Shown here: piece after piece, positions 1 to 9,246 of the stretch
How the letters are laid out: each line of letters begins with the position of its first letter
Position numbering within the stretch: the stretch's first letter is position 1
Position numbers and translations under genes: made by a program
Notes under the pieces: generated by a model
Told to the model about the DNA's origin: nothing
The model's input: the letters and a program-made list of their open reading frames with translations, nothing else
Database searches by the model: none
Source of the DNA: Ephydatia muelleri
Taxonomy: Eukaryota; Porifera; Demospongiae; Spongillida; Spongillidae
Length of the DNA stretch: 64,000 nucleotides
NCBI GenBank assembly: GCA_013339895.1
Contig: JABACO010000003.1
Span: 8,043,662-8,107,661, forward strand
Reading direction: 5' to 3'

Positions 1-180
1 GTGTGTGTTGTGTGTGTGTTGTGTGTGTGTTGTGTGTGTGTTGTGTGTGTTGTGTGTGTGTGTGTTGTGTGTGTGTTGTGTGTGTGTTTGTGTGTGTGTT
101 GTGTGTGTGTTGTGTGTGTGTGCATGCGTGTGTGTCTGTGCATGTGCACGTGTGTATGTATGTGTGTGTGTGTGGGTGTG
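1..180. repeat. TG-rich microsatellite
   Basis: Runs of TG interrupted by regularly spaced TTG, then looser TGCATGTG-type sequence. The long Cys/Val open frames across it in all three forward frames are artefacts of the dinucleotide repeat, not a protein. Confidence 0.95.
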
Positions 181-458
181 TGTTTACATGTATATGTGTG
201 GATGTTGTTTGTGTTGCAGGTACATGTACATGTGTATGATTTGGTGTTGTAGGTACATGTTTTATGGCCTTCTCTTCTTGCCTTGCGTAAAGAAAATGGC
301 AGTCATCATTCAGTTTGTACACTTAGCAGACACAAGCAGCATTTGCATGCATGTGTGCCATGTGCACATGATGTGTGTGTGGGTTATGTGTTATTATATT
401 CAACAAAGCCCCAAATGGTCATTGACAACCACTTTGTATCTTTCTCACACCCTTAGCA

Positions 459-1215
459 CCTGTGGGCCAAGCTCCCCCCTCATCCTCAATACCAATTTCT
501 CTTCCATGTCCCTCCAATGGAATGCTCCCCTCCAACCCGACTATGTCATCACTGCCTACACCTTGCACCATCGAGTCCCCAGCCTTAAGTCCCAGTCAGA
601 TATGTGGGCACCTCCTTCGATGGTATGGGCCTGGCTACATTCAGCAGGCACATGTTCCTATGTGGTTTTATTAACCAGGCCACAGTCCAGTTTCATACCT
701 ACAACCCCAGCGGCATTCTCTTCTACCAGATCAACAGTGTAATGACTGACTTCCTGGGGTGAAGCTTTATGGCGGGTTGCCATGGTTAATATTTGATATG
801 GGCTCTGGACCAGCTGTCATTGGATCTAACAGTACCAGAATCATCAACGATGGTCAGTGGCACACTGTGAGCTTCAGAACTCATCGGTCATGTTGAGCTT
901 GTACGTCGGTGCGAGTGTGGTGCAGTCCCCTCCTGTAACCTCTGTGATGGCCAGGGGCAAGTGGTGCTGTTTGAGCAGGCCTCCAATACCTTCTATGTCA
1001 CTGTGGATACAGGGCACAGGCGGCCATCACTGCCGCGATTGTCCCACTGCTGACCATGAAAGTCTACTTTGAGGGATTTCCCAGCACATCGAGCAGATAT
1101 GGCATTGCAACCCCTTACAGCATACATGTGTCTTATCCCCTCCTGAATGGTACCTCGATCCAAGTGGAGGTGGCTACCTCCCAGTTTGTGAGGTTTGAAG
1201 TGTGTTCTGGGTCTG
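459..1215 (+). CDS. usherin-like exons: FN3 strand followed by laminin-G domain, frame broken
   Basis: After a CCTTAG acceptor at about 452-457, one frame reads a fibronectin-III half-domain (SLQWNAPLQPDYVITAYTLHH). From about 598 the same strand encodes a laminin-G-like segment: GLATFS, then FINQATVQFHTYNPSGILFYQ. The frame ends at a TGA near 751-753 in a G run. The LamG signature resumes one base out of phase (FDMGSGPAVIG, then INDGQWHTVSFR) up to about 885. A further stretch to about 1200 is compatible with the rest of a LamG domain. The FN3-LamG-FN3 order resembles the extracellular part of usherin, a large basement-membrane or stereocilium surface protein. The frame break is either a one-base loss in a homopolymer or real decay. 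Exon edges are approximate. Confidence 0.6.
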
Positions 1216-1329
1216 TTTTTGGGCATGTTTGTGTACTACATGTAGATGTTGCTGTAACCATGGCAATGGTGTAGCTGTATACACAATCCAATGTGTGTGT
1301 GTGTTGTGGTATGTGTGGTGTGGTAATCG

Positions 1330-1440
1330 GTAATCATTGACTTTGGCCATCCATCCTCACCACCAGAGTACTTGTACAGTGTTACTTCACTGAACTCTGC
1401 AGGCTCTGCTGACAGCTCATGGTCCCTGACCCAGGAGGAA
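1330..1440 (+). CDS. usherin-like FN3 C-terminal exon
   Basis: A short open stretch reads PPEYLYSVTSLNSAGSADSS followed by WSLTQEE. This is the G-strand end of a fibronectin-III repeat (tyrosine in strand F, N-x-AG turn) as in usherin-type arrays. A GGTACATGT sequence follows and could be the splice donor. It lies just upstream of the G-rich minisatellite, which would then be intronic. No frame link to the neighbouring exons can be proven by eye. Confidence 0.5.
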
Positions 1441-1454
1441 GGTACATGTACATG

Positions 1455-2155
1455 TAAGCTGATCTGGAGGTGTTATGGGGGATGATGTTGTGGGAGGAGG
1501 GTGTTGGGGGATGGTGTTGTGGGAGGAGGGTGTTATGGGATGGTGTTGTGGGAGGAGGGTGTTATGGGGGATGGTGTTGTGGGAGGAGGGTGTTGTGGGA
1601 GGAGGGTTGTTGGGGCAGGTTTTATGGGAGGAGGGTGTTATGGGGGCTGGTGTTGTGGGAGGAGGTAGTTGGGGGATGGTTTTACTGGGAGGCAGGGGTG
1701 TTCTGGGGGATGGTGTTGTGGGCGGACGGGTGTTCTGGGACTGCTTGTGGGCGCCGGTGTTGGGGGGTTTTGGGCGGCGGGTTGTTTGGGGGCTGGTGTT
1801 GTGGGCGTGTGTGTTCTGGGGGCTGCTGTTGTGGGGCGGGTGTGGGGGCTGGTGTGTGGGCGGCGGGTGTGTTGGGGCTGGGGTGTTGTGGGGGAGGGTG
1901 TTATGGGGATGGTGTTGGGGGAGGAGGTGTTGGGGGGCTGGTGTTGTGGGAGGGGTGTATCTGGGGATGTATTTGGTTGTAGGGGGCGGCGGTGTTGTTG
2001 GGGGCCGTTTTTTCTTTCTGGCGCGGCGGGTGTTATGGGGGCTGGGATGTGTGTGGGCTGCGGGTGTTGGGGGGTGTTGTGGCGGAGGAGTGTGTGGGGA
2101 TGGTTTTGTGGGGGCTGGGTTGTGGGCTAGTCTGTTGGGGGGGGGGATGGTCTAT
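1455..2155 (+). repeat. G-rich minisatellite (GTTGTGGGAGGAGGGTGTTATGG-like)
   Basis: About 700 bp of imperfect repeats of a roughly 24-30 bp G/T-rich unit (core TGTTGTGGGAGGAGGGTG), diverging to the right. Three forward frames stay open with Gly/Val/Trp/Cys-rich translations; this reflects the repeat composition, and no protein is proposed. It ends in a G run near 2140-2148. It sits between FN3 exons of the usherin-like gene and is probably intronic. Confidence 0.9.
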
Positions 2156-2299
2156 GGACCCCCACTTCAGAACAACTACCATTTTCCGTCTGACTTTTGG
2201 GGATTATTTTCTCCTCTGCCCTCTCTCTCCAATCTGCTCTTTCTCCTATCTCAACTCAATGTACATGTACGTGTGTACCTCTCCCTCCTCTCCCTTAGC

Positions 2300-2566
2300 T
2301 CCCTCTGATGTGTCGTCTCCACTTGTGGTCATGGCACCAGTTCTTCTATCACAGTCACAGGGGGCCTCAGCTCGCCTGCTGGGGGTCCCCAGACCACGAT
2401 CTTCAACTTGCAGGCACCACAGATGACACTTCAGACTGTTGTGACAGGTTTGCAACCAGTAACCACATACATGTATTTGGTCTACATATATATACATGTA
2501 GCAGTGTCTACTGTTGGTGGTCAAGGGGTGGGGCCACCAGCCACCATTAGCACATTGGAGTTTGGT
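2300..2566 (+). CDS. usherin-like FN3 exon
   Basis: An acceptor (CCCTTAG) at about 2299 is followed by coding-like sequence. The second half reads TLQTVVTGLQPVTTYMYLVY, then VSTVGGQGVGPPATISTLEFG, the E-F-G strands of a fibronectin-III repeat. A TTTGGTAAGC donor follows at about 2565. The first half is clean only in another frame, so an indel is likely within the exon. Homology is judged from FN3 landmark residues (L-x-P-x-T-x-Y). Confidence 0.55.
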
Positions 2567-2668
2567 AAGCAAGAGATAGATGGTCATCCTTATATCAATA
2601 TCACCTTGTCCTCCCTCCCTCACCTCAAAACTACCACACACATTTGCAATTAACATACACACACACAG

Positions 2669-3105
2669 TTCCAATTGGAGTGCAGTCTCCAGTGGTTGTT
2701 TCTGAAGGCACACGCTTCCTTCACTTCGAATGGCTTCCACCTGCCCAGTCCAACGGAGTAATAACCCATTACAACCTCTATGTGGGCGGCATGCTGAGCT
2801 TCTCTGGTTTGAACACCTCAGGCCACAGTGGTATACAGTGGAGCCAACCTTTAGGCTACATTCACGGGCCTCTCCCCCGCCACCCTCTACTTCTTCAGTC
2901 TGGTGGCTTACAACGCTGGCTACTCCACCCAGAGCAATGCAAGCAGTGTGACCACCATCGTGAGCAGTCCCGATGGGGTGCCTTTCCCCAACGTCACCAT
3001 CATCAATGCAACAGCACTCGCCATTGTTTGGTCCACTCCACTTGTGCCTAATGGCATCGTGACTGGCTATGTTGTACTGCAGACAAACATCCCTGTATGT
3101 CATTG
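2669..3105 (+). CDS. usherin-like FN3 exon(s), two consecutive half-domains
   Basis: After an ACACAG acceptor at 2664-2669 the strand encodes the first half of an FN3 repeat (FEWLPPAQSNGVITHYNLYV) and then, after a frame change near 2850-2870, the second half (LSPATLYFFSLVAYNAGYST). Next comes the start of a following repeat (NATALAIVWSTPLVPNGIVT). The tryptophan, the PNG or SNG turn, and the Y-x-L/V strand pattern are typical. Being in two frames, the copy is either decayed or carries a base error. It belongs with the exons on either side. Confidence 0.6.
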
Positions 3106-3153
3106 TGTGCAATCTCGTTATGTGATGTCATCCTCTTCCCCCTCCTTCCCCCA

Positions 3154-3375
3154 GCACCGGATGGATTTGATGCTGTGTCGGTGCAGAATGTGGGCTCCAC
3201 CTACATCATTGTGTCTTGGGACTTGCCAACTCACAGTAATGGCATCCTCATCAACTTCAGTTTGTATTGCAATGGTGCTCTGGCGGGTGTCCTGCCCCTT
3301 ACTGTGATCAGCTACAACACCACCGGCCTCCTCCCCTTCACTTTGTACATGTACATGTATGTCTTCTCTGCTACT
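3154..3375 (+). CDS. usherin-like FN3 exon
   Basis: A pyrimidine-rich tract ending CCCCCAG precedes the exon. It reads APDGFDAVSVQNVGSTYIIV, then SWDLPTHSNGILINFSLYCN, a near-complete fibronectin-III first half, ending in the second half (TTGLLPFTLYMYMYVFSA). Start and end are set from splice-like boundaries. An inverted second copy of this exon lies at about 26645-26910, where the NGIL segment carries a small deletion or frameshift. Confidence 0.65.
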
Positions 3376-3451
3376 GTGTGCAACATGTGCAAATAACAGT
3401 GTGCATGGTACATGTATATGATCTGTGCTCAGTACGTTATCTGTTGGACAG

Positions 3452-3545
3452 GTCCTCCAGTCACGCCCGCAGGCATTGCACTCCAGTTGGAATGTGGTGT
3501 TGGGTGTCATCAGTGCTGCAGCCAACCTGCCCAGATACATTGTGT
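3452..3545 (+). CDS. usherin-like FN3 exon start
   Basis: A TTGGACAG acceptor is followed by GPPVTPAGIALQ, the A-strand entry of another FN3 repeat (proline-rich linker, then hydrophobic alternation). The downstream part changes frame (NVVLGVISAAANLPRYIVYT). The inverted copy at about 26485-26580 has the same organisation. Confidence 0.45.
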
Positions 3546-3589
3546 ACACTTCAATCACTTTGTTTGTGTTCCATCATTCTTTGCTCTTA

Positions 3590-3822
3590 TCCCTCTCTCC
3601 TCCTTCGCTTTCTTTCTCTCTGGTCGCACCTACTCCCTCCCTCCCTCCCTCACTTACTCCTCCCTCCCTCCCTCCTCCTCCTCCCCTCCCTCCTCCCTCC
3701 CTCCCCCTCTCCCTCCCTCCCTTTCTCCCTCCCTCCCTCCCTCCCTCCCTCCCTCCCTCCCTCCCTCCATTTCTCCCTCCCTCCTCCCTCACTCACTCCC
3801 TCTCTTCTGTCCTCCTGTAGTC
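3590..3822 (+). repeat. CCCT/CCTC polypyrimidine tract
   Basis: About 230 bp of CCTCCCTC-type repeats. Both strands give long low-complexity open frames that should not be annotated as genes. The corresponding tract in the inverted copy (about 26285-26420) is shorter and differs in sequence, so it evolves quickly. Confidence 0.95.
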
Positions 3823-3956
3823 ATGTACATGTACACCAGCAGGGACATCTCTGGCAGAATTACACATACCATTTATCCTCCCTTCCTCCCTCTTACCTCC
3901 CTTCACCTTCACCTCCTCACTTTCCATTGCTCCATCAGATCCTCCAGTACATTGTG

Positions 3957-4092
3957 ATTCCAACCTTCTCAGCATGAGGAGGACAGCCCTCCTGGGGGAC
4001 CACCTGATCCTGAGTTGGACACAGATGACATTGTCATCAGCGTATTTATTAATAAGATCATTAACCCTGACAAGTCCTTTGGCTCCTTGGTG
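3957..4092 (+). CDS. candidate acidic exon of the usherin-like gene
   Basis: The strand reads EDSPPGGPPDPELDTDDIVI, then SVFINKIINPDKSFGSL, open up to a TTGGTGAGT donor. The same segment is retained in the inverted copy at about 26015-26130, which suggests it is an exon rather than chance. Sequence and position do not identify a domain. It could be a linker between FN3 repeats. Confidence 0.4.
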
Positions 4093-4126
4093 AGTACTCC
4101 ACTCAATATGCCTTGACCTTAGGAGT

Positions 4127-4327
4127 TTTTTGTATGGCACTGAAGGTGGCCTCGTTCATGGCCGAAAAATTGTGAAACTTTTTAGGAGCAAGACGGGTGT
4201 TTTTTGACACCGGATTCGGGATTGGTGGGTGCAAGTTGACCTAGTCCTCGCGCCTTCGGCGCTCGCACCCTAAACCCTAAACCCTAAACCCAAAGAATCC
4301 TCCTAGGCCAGCAAGCTGCCGGTGGTA
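4127..4327. mobile_element. about 200-bp insertion ending in telomere-like (CCCTAAA)n
   Basis: The inverted paralogous segment (25985-26030) passes directly from the AATATGCC sequence to the GGTCATACC sequence. Here about 200 bp intervene. The insert contains a GCGCC/GGCGC hairpin and then, at 4268-4291, three CCCTAAA units plus CCC. Such a tail recalls retroelements or repair events that add telomere-like repeats. No coding sequence is visible. Confidence 0.55.
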
Positions 4328-4734
4328 TATGGTCATACCTTGGCACTCTTCCCCAGGACCCCATGAGCATCCTTCTCCTACAACTCTCCTCTCTGCTAGT
4401 GGAGCATACTGCCCCAAACATTCATGACTCCAACAAGTCAGTACAGATACAGATGTGTAGTGTAGCCATGTACTATTAGCGTTGATATGGTATACTCTCC
4501 CTATACTATCCCTATACTATTGGCCTTCTGGAGCCTAGGTACTGTTGTTTATGTTGGCCTTGGGGCCTGACCACTACCACAAAACACACAAGGCAGTCCA
4601 AGGTATATACAACCATTGTCCTGGCTAAAATGAATACCCCATTTGTGAGCTATGTACACTGAACTTCACTTGATTGGCAGATAGTGTGGCAGATACTTGT
4701 ACAGGTACATAAAGATTGGATTTCTTGTGAGGGA

Positions 4735-4735
<1 letters not shown>

Positions 4736-4779
<44 letters not shown>
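4736..4779. repeat. (GT)n microsatellite
   Basis: An uninterrupted GT run of about 40 bp. The flanks belong to the segment that recurs inverted near 25.6 kb, where the matching CA run is much shorter. Confidence 0.95.
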
Positions 4780-4782
<3 letters not shown>

Positions 4783-4799
4783 AAGTGGTAATGCCTGTG

Positions 4800-5225
4800 G
4801 TTATCTTATCTCACATCCATGGGATGTGAGATAAGATAACACCTCTATGTAATGGGCTTTATCTGTGTACATGTACTGTAGGCACAAGTGCTTATTCCAT
4901 ACACTCTTTGACTTGTTGAAATATGGGTTGATGTCGAAGCACAATGTAATGTGCTCTTCCCTAGACCCTATTGAGGAGCTTACAGCCACTCCCCTATACC
5001 CCAGCTGGAGCAGGACGTGGGCATGGGTCAATTGTTCCCCCCCCCCCCCCCACACACACACACACACACACAAACTGGAAATCCTGGATCCATCACTAAA
5101 ATTGAACGTACTCTCTTGTCAGGATCAGCTGCCCTTACAATGAAAGAGTCACCCCTCAAAAACTTGATACCGTTCTTCCTAAGGCCACACCCATCATGGG
5201 GATGGTTGCAAAATGATTAACGTTT
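4800..5225. repeat. dispersed repeat in the duplicated usherin segment
   Basis: This stretch contains a CCCAGCTGGAGCAGG / AATCCTGGATCCATC module with a C run and (CA)n. Its reverse complement lies at about 25195-25600. A similar module, GTGGCGGATCCAGG followed by a G run, occurs at 19360. No protein is supported; the open frames on both strands are short and low complexity. Confidence 0.6.
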
Positions 5226-5374
5226 TTTTGCTGCCTGTTTTCTGTATCACCATTTTATTAAAATACTTGCCCCTTGCACCCACAACGTCATGTATTATAT
5301 GTATGTGCTTGTTTACTCATTGTTACATATATGTGATTCAATGGCTGGGCACTGGACAACATCACCACCCTGTT

Positions 5375-5693
5375 TACAGGTAGTAGCGCCAGGGCACGAA
5401 GAACATGAGGAGCCTCTAGCCATGTCCATCCCTAGCCACCATTGGATGGAGAATTACAGTTCATTGGGTTCAAAGTTCAGGTCAGGACTAGGAGGTGTGA
5501 CCAGTAGCCAGGATGCAGCATGAGGTGCTGACACAGAGAGCAGCCAAGCCTTGTCGGCAGGTGATGATGCTTTCAACAACAATGAAACTAGTTTCTTTGA
5601 CAGTACCCTTTGGTGGACGACGGGTGAGGCTGTGATGGCATCCACAGAGATTACTTCAGACAGGGAGATTATGCCTTATATTTGTGTCCCATA
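5375..5693 (+). pseudogene. candidate hydrophilic tail exon with internal stop
   Basis: After a GTTTACAG acceptor near 5380 one frame stays open for about 100 codons except for one TGA at about 5521. Before it are HHWMENYSSLGSKF and GGVTSSQDAA; after it ESSQALSAGDDAFNNNETSF, then TLWWTTGEAV, ending at TAA near 5692. It is Ser/Asp/Asn-rich without a membrane span and could be a cytoplasmic tail of the usherin-like receptor. It does not appear in the inverted copy. Assignment is by position only. Confidence 0.35.
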
Positions 5694-6120
5694 AAACAAA
5701 CATCAGTCCCAACAAGATCTTTTTATCGCCTTCGGAAGCAATTCATTACTTAAAACAAAAGCTTACATATTATTAAGTGGCCAGAAAGCAATAGGCCTGT
5801 ATTGAAGTACTACAATTAAGCACATACTAATGTATCATTAACTCCAATACTTCTAAATCAAAGTTCAACTTGACTGTGACCTATTTTACATCTTGCAGCA
5901 CTCTTTCAGGCGGGAGCATGCCGAATAGTTCAAGAGAGCTGACACTGAATCACCACACACATGGTTCATCCATCGGTGAGTCTCTACAAGGCTGAGAAGA
6001 CATGAAGGTGAAGAACATAGAATTTTATTTTGTACATGTTTGTGTTTGTTTATGGTGCTATTATTACTTCAAATGATCAGTAAAAATAAATTGTATACAC
6101 ATGCACACACATGTACACAT

Positions 6121-6961
6121 ATGGGTCAGTTTCCGAGAAAATGAAAAGTGGCTATATATATAAAAAGTTATAAAAATGCTTCACGTTTGAATCGCTAAAA
6201 CTCCGTAAAGGTTTAAGCTATCAACTTCCTATTTCGAACACTTCGTGCCACACCACTTCTCTCTACGAACATTGATTTTGGTGTCTTACCCTTGCTCCTT
6301 GCCGACGTTACAAGGCACAGTACCCCGAGGGGTTCAAAATCCAGGTAGTTCCCTGCAGGAATGTCCAAATCACTTCAAAATCGAAATGCACGTAAAGGAG
6401 TCCTGTCACTGTTTATTTCTGCAGATCGTTGATTTTTACCTTATCCGTTATGGAGATACAGCAATGCAAAGTAAAGTCCACGTTTCCCGCTCGAATCGCG
6501 CCTTTCTCAGTCCCACTCGGGAGAATGGAAGCGGTTCAAGGACTGAGAAAGCGGAATGGGAGAATGGAACTAGGGTTGCCTGTGCAAAATCGAGCAGGAA
6601 ATGTGCATTAACTTTGCACACCTGTATCTCCGCAACGGATGGAGTCAAACTTAACGAACAGAACAAATCAATAGCTATAGGACCCCTCTACATACAAACC
6701 GAATTTGAAGCGATTTGATTACTCCTGCCGAAAGTTATGACGGGTTCATACCCTGTGGGGTATCGGACGTTGCAATACGGGCACGGAGCAAGTGCAAGAC
6801 CCCCCAAATATTTTACGGTAGAGAAATGGTGTAGTATGAAGTGTAGAAAATAGGAAGTTGATAGCTTAAACCGTTACGGAGTTTTAGCGATTCAAACGTG
6901 AAGCATTTTTATAACTTTTTATATATATAGCCAATTTTCATTTTCTCGGAAACTGACCCAT
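6121..6961. mobile_element. long foldback element F1 (841 bp)
   Basis: Starts ATGGGTCAGTTTCCGAGAAA and ends with its reverse complement, CTGACCCAT. The outer roughly 130 bp of each arm match closely. The inner parts of the two arms differ, although both belong to the same repeat family (shared landmarks: GGAGATACA, CAAATCAATAG, CCGATACCCC or CAGTACCCC). It is flanked by AT/TA dinucleotides. It encodes no convincing protein; the 157-aa open frame at 6245-6718 is not conserved between arms. F5 at 49171-49980 is a second member with identical ends. Confidence 0.85.
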
Positions 6962-7290
6962 ATACACATATGCATGTACATGTACACACTGTACATGTAC
7001 AGACATACATAAAACACACATACATACAAGTACACATATACGTATACATTAATACTTGTACACATACATAAAACGCATGTACACATGTGTACATAAAACG
7101 CATATACATGTGTACATGAACCACACACATACATACATGTACACACATACATAAAACATGCACAAATACATGTACACATACACATAAAACACACACTCAT
7201 ACATACATTTTCACATATATACATGTACATAAGACACATGCATACATGTACATGCACATACATGTATGCACACATACATGTATTTATATA
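6962..7290. repeat. ACATGTA/CACATA-rich simple sequence
   Basis: About 330 bp of imperfect ACATACATGTACACAT units, largely alternating purine-pyrimidine, between foldback elements F1 and F2. The minus-strand Cys/Val/Met-rich open frames are composition artefacts. Confidence 0.9.
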
Positions 7291-7844
7291 TATGGGACAG
7301 TTTCCAACAAACTTACCCCTCAAAATTCCATTGCTTTTGAATCACTATAACTTCCAAATGGTTAAGGCTATTGACTTCTTATTCTCAACACTTCATACTA
7401 TACACCATTTCTGTATGGTGAAATACGTTTTGGGGTATTGCAATGTGTGATATCCCACTAAGTTCAAACCCGCCAAATACCTTTCGGTTCTCCTGTAATC
7501 AAATCGCTTTTAAAATTCGGTTTGTGAGTAGAGAGGTTGTTCCTGTACCTATCGCGGCAAATTGTGTCCCACTATATCAAGCGAGAAAATGTGCATGTAA
7601 GGGACCTCTCTATTTACAAACCGAATTTGAAGCGATTTGATTATTCCTATGGTAGGTTTGAACACGGTGGGGTATTGGACGTTGCAATACTTGCACAGAG
7701 CAAGTGCAAGGCCCCAAAATGTATTTTACCATTGAGAAATGGTGTGGTATGAAGACTCAAGTGTTGAAAATAGGAAGTCGATAGCGTTAATCATTCGGAA
7801 GTTATAATGACTCAAACGCAAAGAATTTTAATAACATTTTATAC
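7291..7844. mobile_element. foldback element F2
   Basis: Arms of about 250 bp in inverted orientation. The left arm (from about 7330, TTGAATCACTATAACTTCC) pairs with the right arm (about 7790-7825). It shares internal landmarks with F1, F3 and F4 (CCGAATTTGAAGCGATTTGA; ATAGGAAGTCGATAGCG). It begins TATGGGACAGTTTCC, like F3 at 18391. Ends are less well defined than in F1. No gene. Confidence 0.7.
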
Positions 7845-8401
7845 AGTCATGTATTATGTAATAATTATATGTGATGGGCCGTATGGTACAGTGGTTTTGT
7901 TTAAATTTTTTTTATTTGACTAGTAAATGTGATTTGACTAGTAATGCAAGTTCAGTGTCATCTGCTGTCAACTGCCATACTGTTTTGAGTCATCAAGGAC
8001 ACTGGGTCTGACGCTGGTTTTGGTGTTGTTAGTTAGTGTCATTTCCAGTGGCAATATGATGAATCAAAAGCAAGTGGGTGTCACTCATTTTAGCTCCCCA
8101 ATGGCATCACTTATTAACCACTCAGGGATCAGGGCCAAGTGTTGTAAGTAAACCTACTGCTTACCCACTGCAATTGAGCAGATATCTATTAGAATTAGAC
8201 ATTATTACATTTATTATGTGCATTTCAACCCGGCTAAACAAATTTGGTCCATCAAATGCAAGACCAGCTCGACTGCCCTGTTGTAAACGGACCTTTCAAC
8301 TTGGCAATAATGCCCGCCATGTGAATACCTTTGACCCACCCATCCTGCACGTCCCCAGACCAATTTTCTGATGTATATTCACAACAACAACAATTACTAA
8401 A

Positions 8402-9246
8402 CAGGGGTCGACTTAACGGTTACCATAAATGACATTCATATTATTGATGACGTTTTCGCGGTAATTAAGTTATTGCAAAAACGTCATCCCACAATTGTGA
8501 CAACAGCTAGCTATAGACACAGCGCGATCAGTAGCGCGAGTGCGTAAAAGGTGGACAGTGTATTTTGTGCGAAATGGGACAATGGCCCCTGCGCGCGCGC
8601 TCGTTTAACGTGATAGGAAGCGAGGGCGCGCACAACGTGTCTTTGTTTGATTCTGTGCATTTATTAAGTAGTATTTAGAAATCAAGATGTAGCCCTCCCA
8701 GTTTGGACCCATTCTGTGGTGTGGATGCCAGTGTTGTACAAACAGAATGGGATTTGCTCAAGGATGTAGTGAAAGTTCAGCTCAGGTGTAAAGGCTTAAG
8801 TTTTGAACTGGTAAGTTCTAAACAAACTGTAGGTACTCTCCAAAGGCTAAAGTTCCACCTAAGGAGCCAGAGTGGGTAGATGTGTTCAAGAATGCCCAAG
8901 ATTCGTGTCCAAATGTGCTCCAGCTGGTTGATCTGCTACCGTCTTTGCCTGCCAGCAGTGCAGATTGTGAACAAGGATTCAGTCTGACTAAAGTCATCAG
9001 GCCATTACTGTGCAGCAAATCTAGCTCAGAATCAGATGATGAAATGGAGTCAGAAGATGAAATGATTGATGCTTTTTAAAAATGAAGTTACATTTTATCT
9101 TTTGCAAGTGGCTTGCATGTGCAGCTTTACTTTGTGGTTGATGACGCGTTGTTGTAACAACATGTTATGGTAGCTGCAAAAACATGCTATGATAGGCGTA
9201 CCACATAAATGAATGTCATTTATGGTAACCGTTAAGTCGACCCCTG
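8402..9246 (+). mobile_element. hAT-like DNA transposon, internally deleted
   Basis: Perfect terminal inverted repeats of 38 bp begin CAGGGGTCGACTTAACGG at 8402 and end at 9246. The bases flanking both ends are CTAAA (8397-8401 and 9247-9251), a 5-bp target duplication. The interior is 845 bp and carries the C-terminal end of a transposase on the plus strand. Five-base duplications are known in some hAT clades, although 8 bp is usual; the coding fragment supports hAT affinity. Confidence 0.8.
8697..9079 (+). pseudogene. hAT-type transposase fragment
   Basis: An exon-like stretch (QTEWDLLKDVVKVQLRC...) ends at a CTGGTAAGT donor near 8811. A second open stretch, 8847-9079, reads PEWVDVFKNAQDSCPNVLQL, then LPASSADCEQGFSLTKVIR and an acidic tail before TAA. 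The A-S-S-A-D-C-E-x-G-F-S motif is the conserved dimerisation region of hAT-family transposases. The catalytic domain is absent from the 845-bp element, so it cannot encode an active enzyme. Confidence 0.65.

Noticed and set aside
1-742. Three overlapping Cys/Val-rich open frames
   Set aside because: They arise from the TG microsatellite being open in all frames; only the FN3-like end after 459 has protein character.
1470-2308. Long Gly/Trp/Val-rich open frames over the G-rich minisatellite
   Set aside because: Several frames are open at once over a tandem repeat; no domain, composition explained by the repeat.
2246-3112. 288-aa minus-strand open frame
   Set aside because: Antisense to FN3 exons; the plus strand shows FN3 landmarks and splice-like sites, whereas the minus product shows no motif.
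6245-6718. 157-aa open frame inside foldback F1
   Set aside because: In F5 and in the other arm the same sequence has a different frame structure; an open frame in AT-moderate palindrome is expected by chance.
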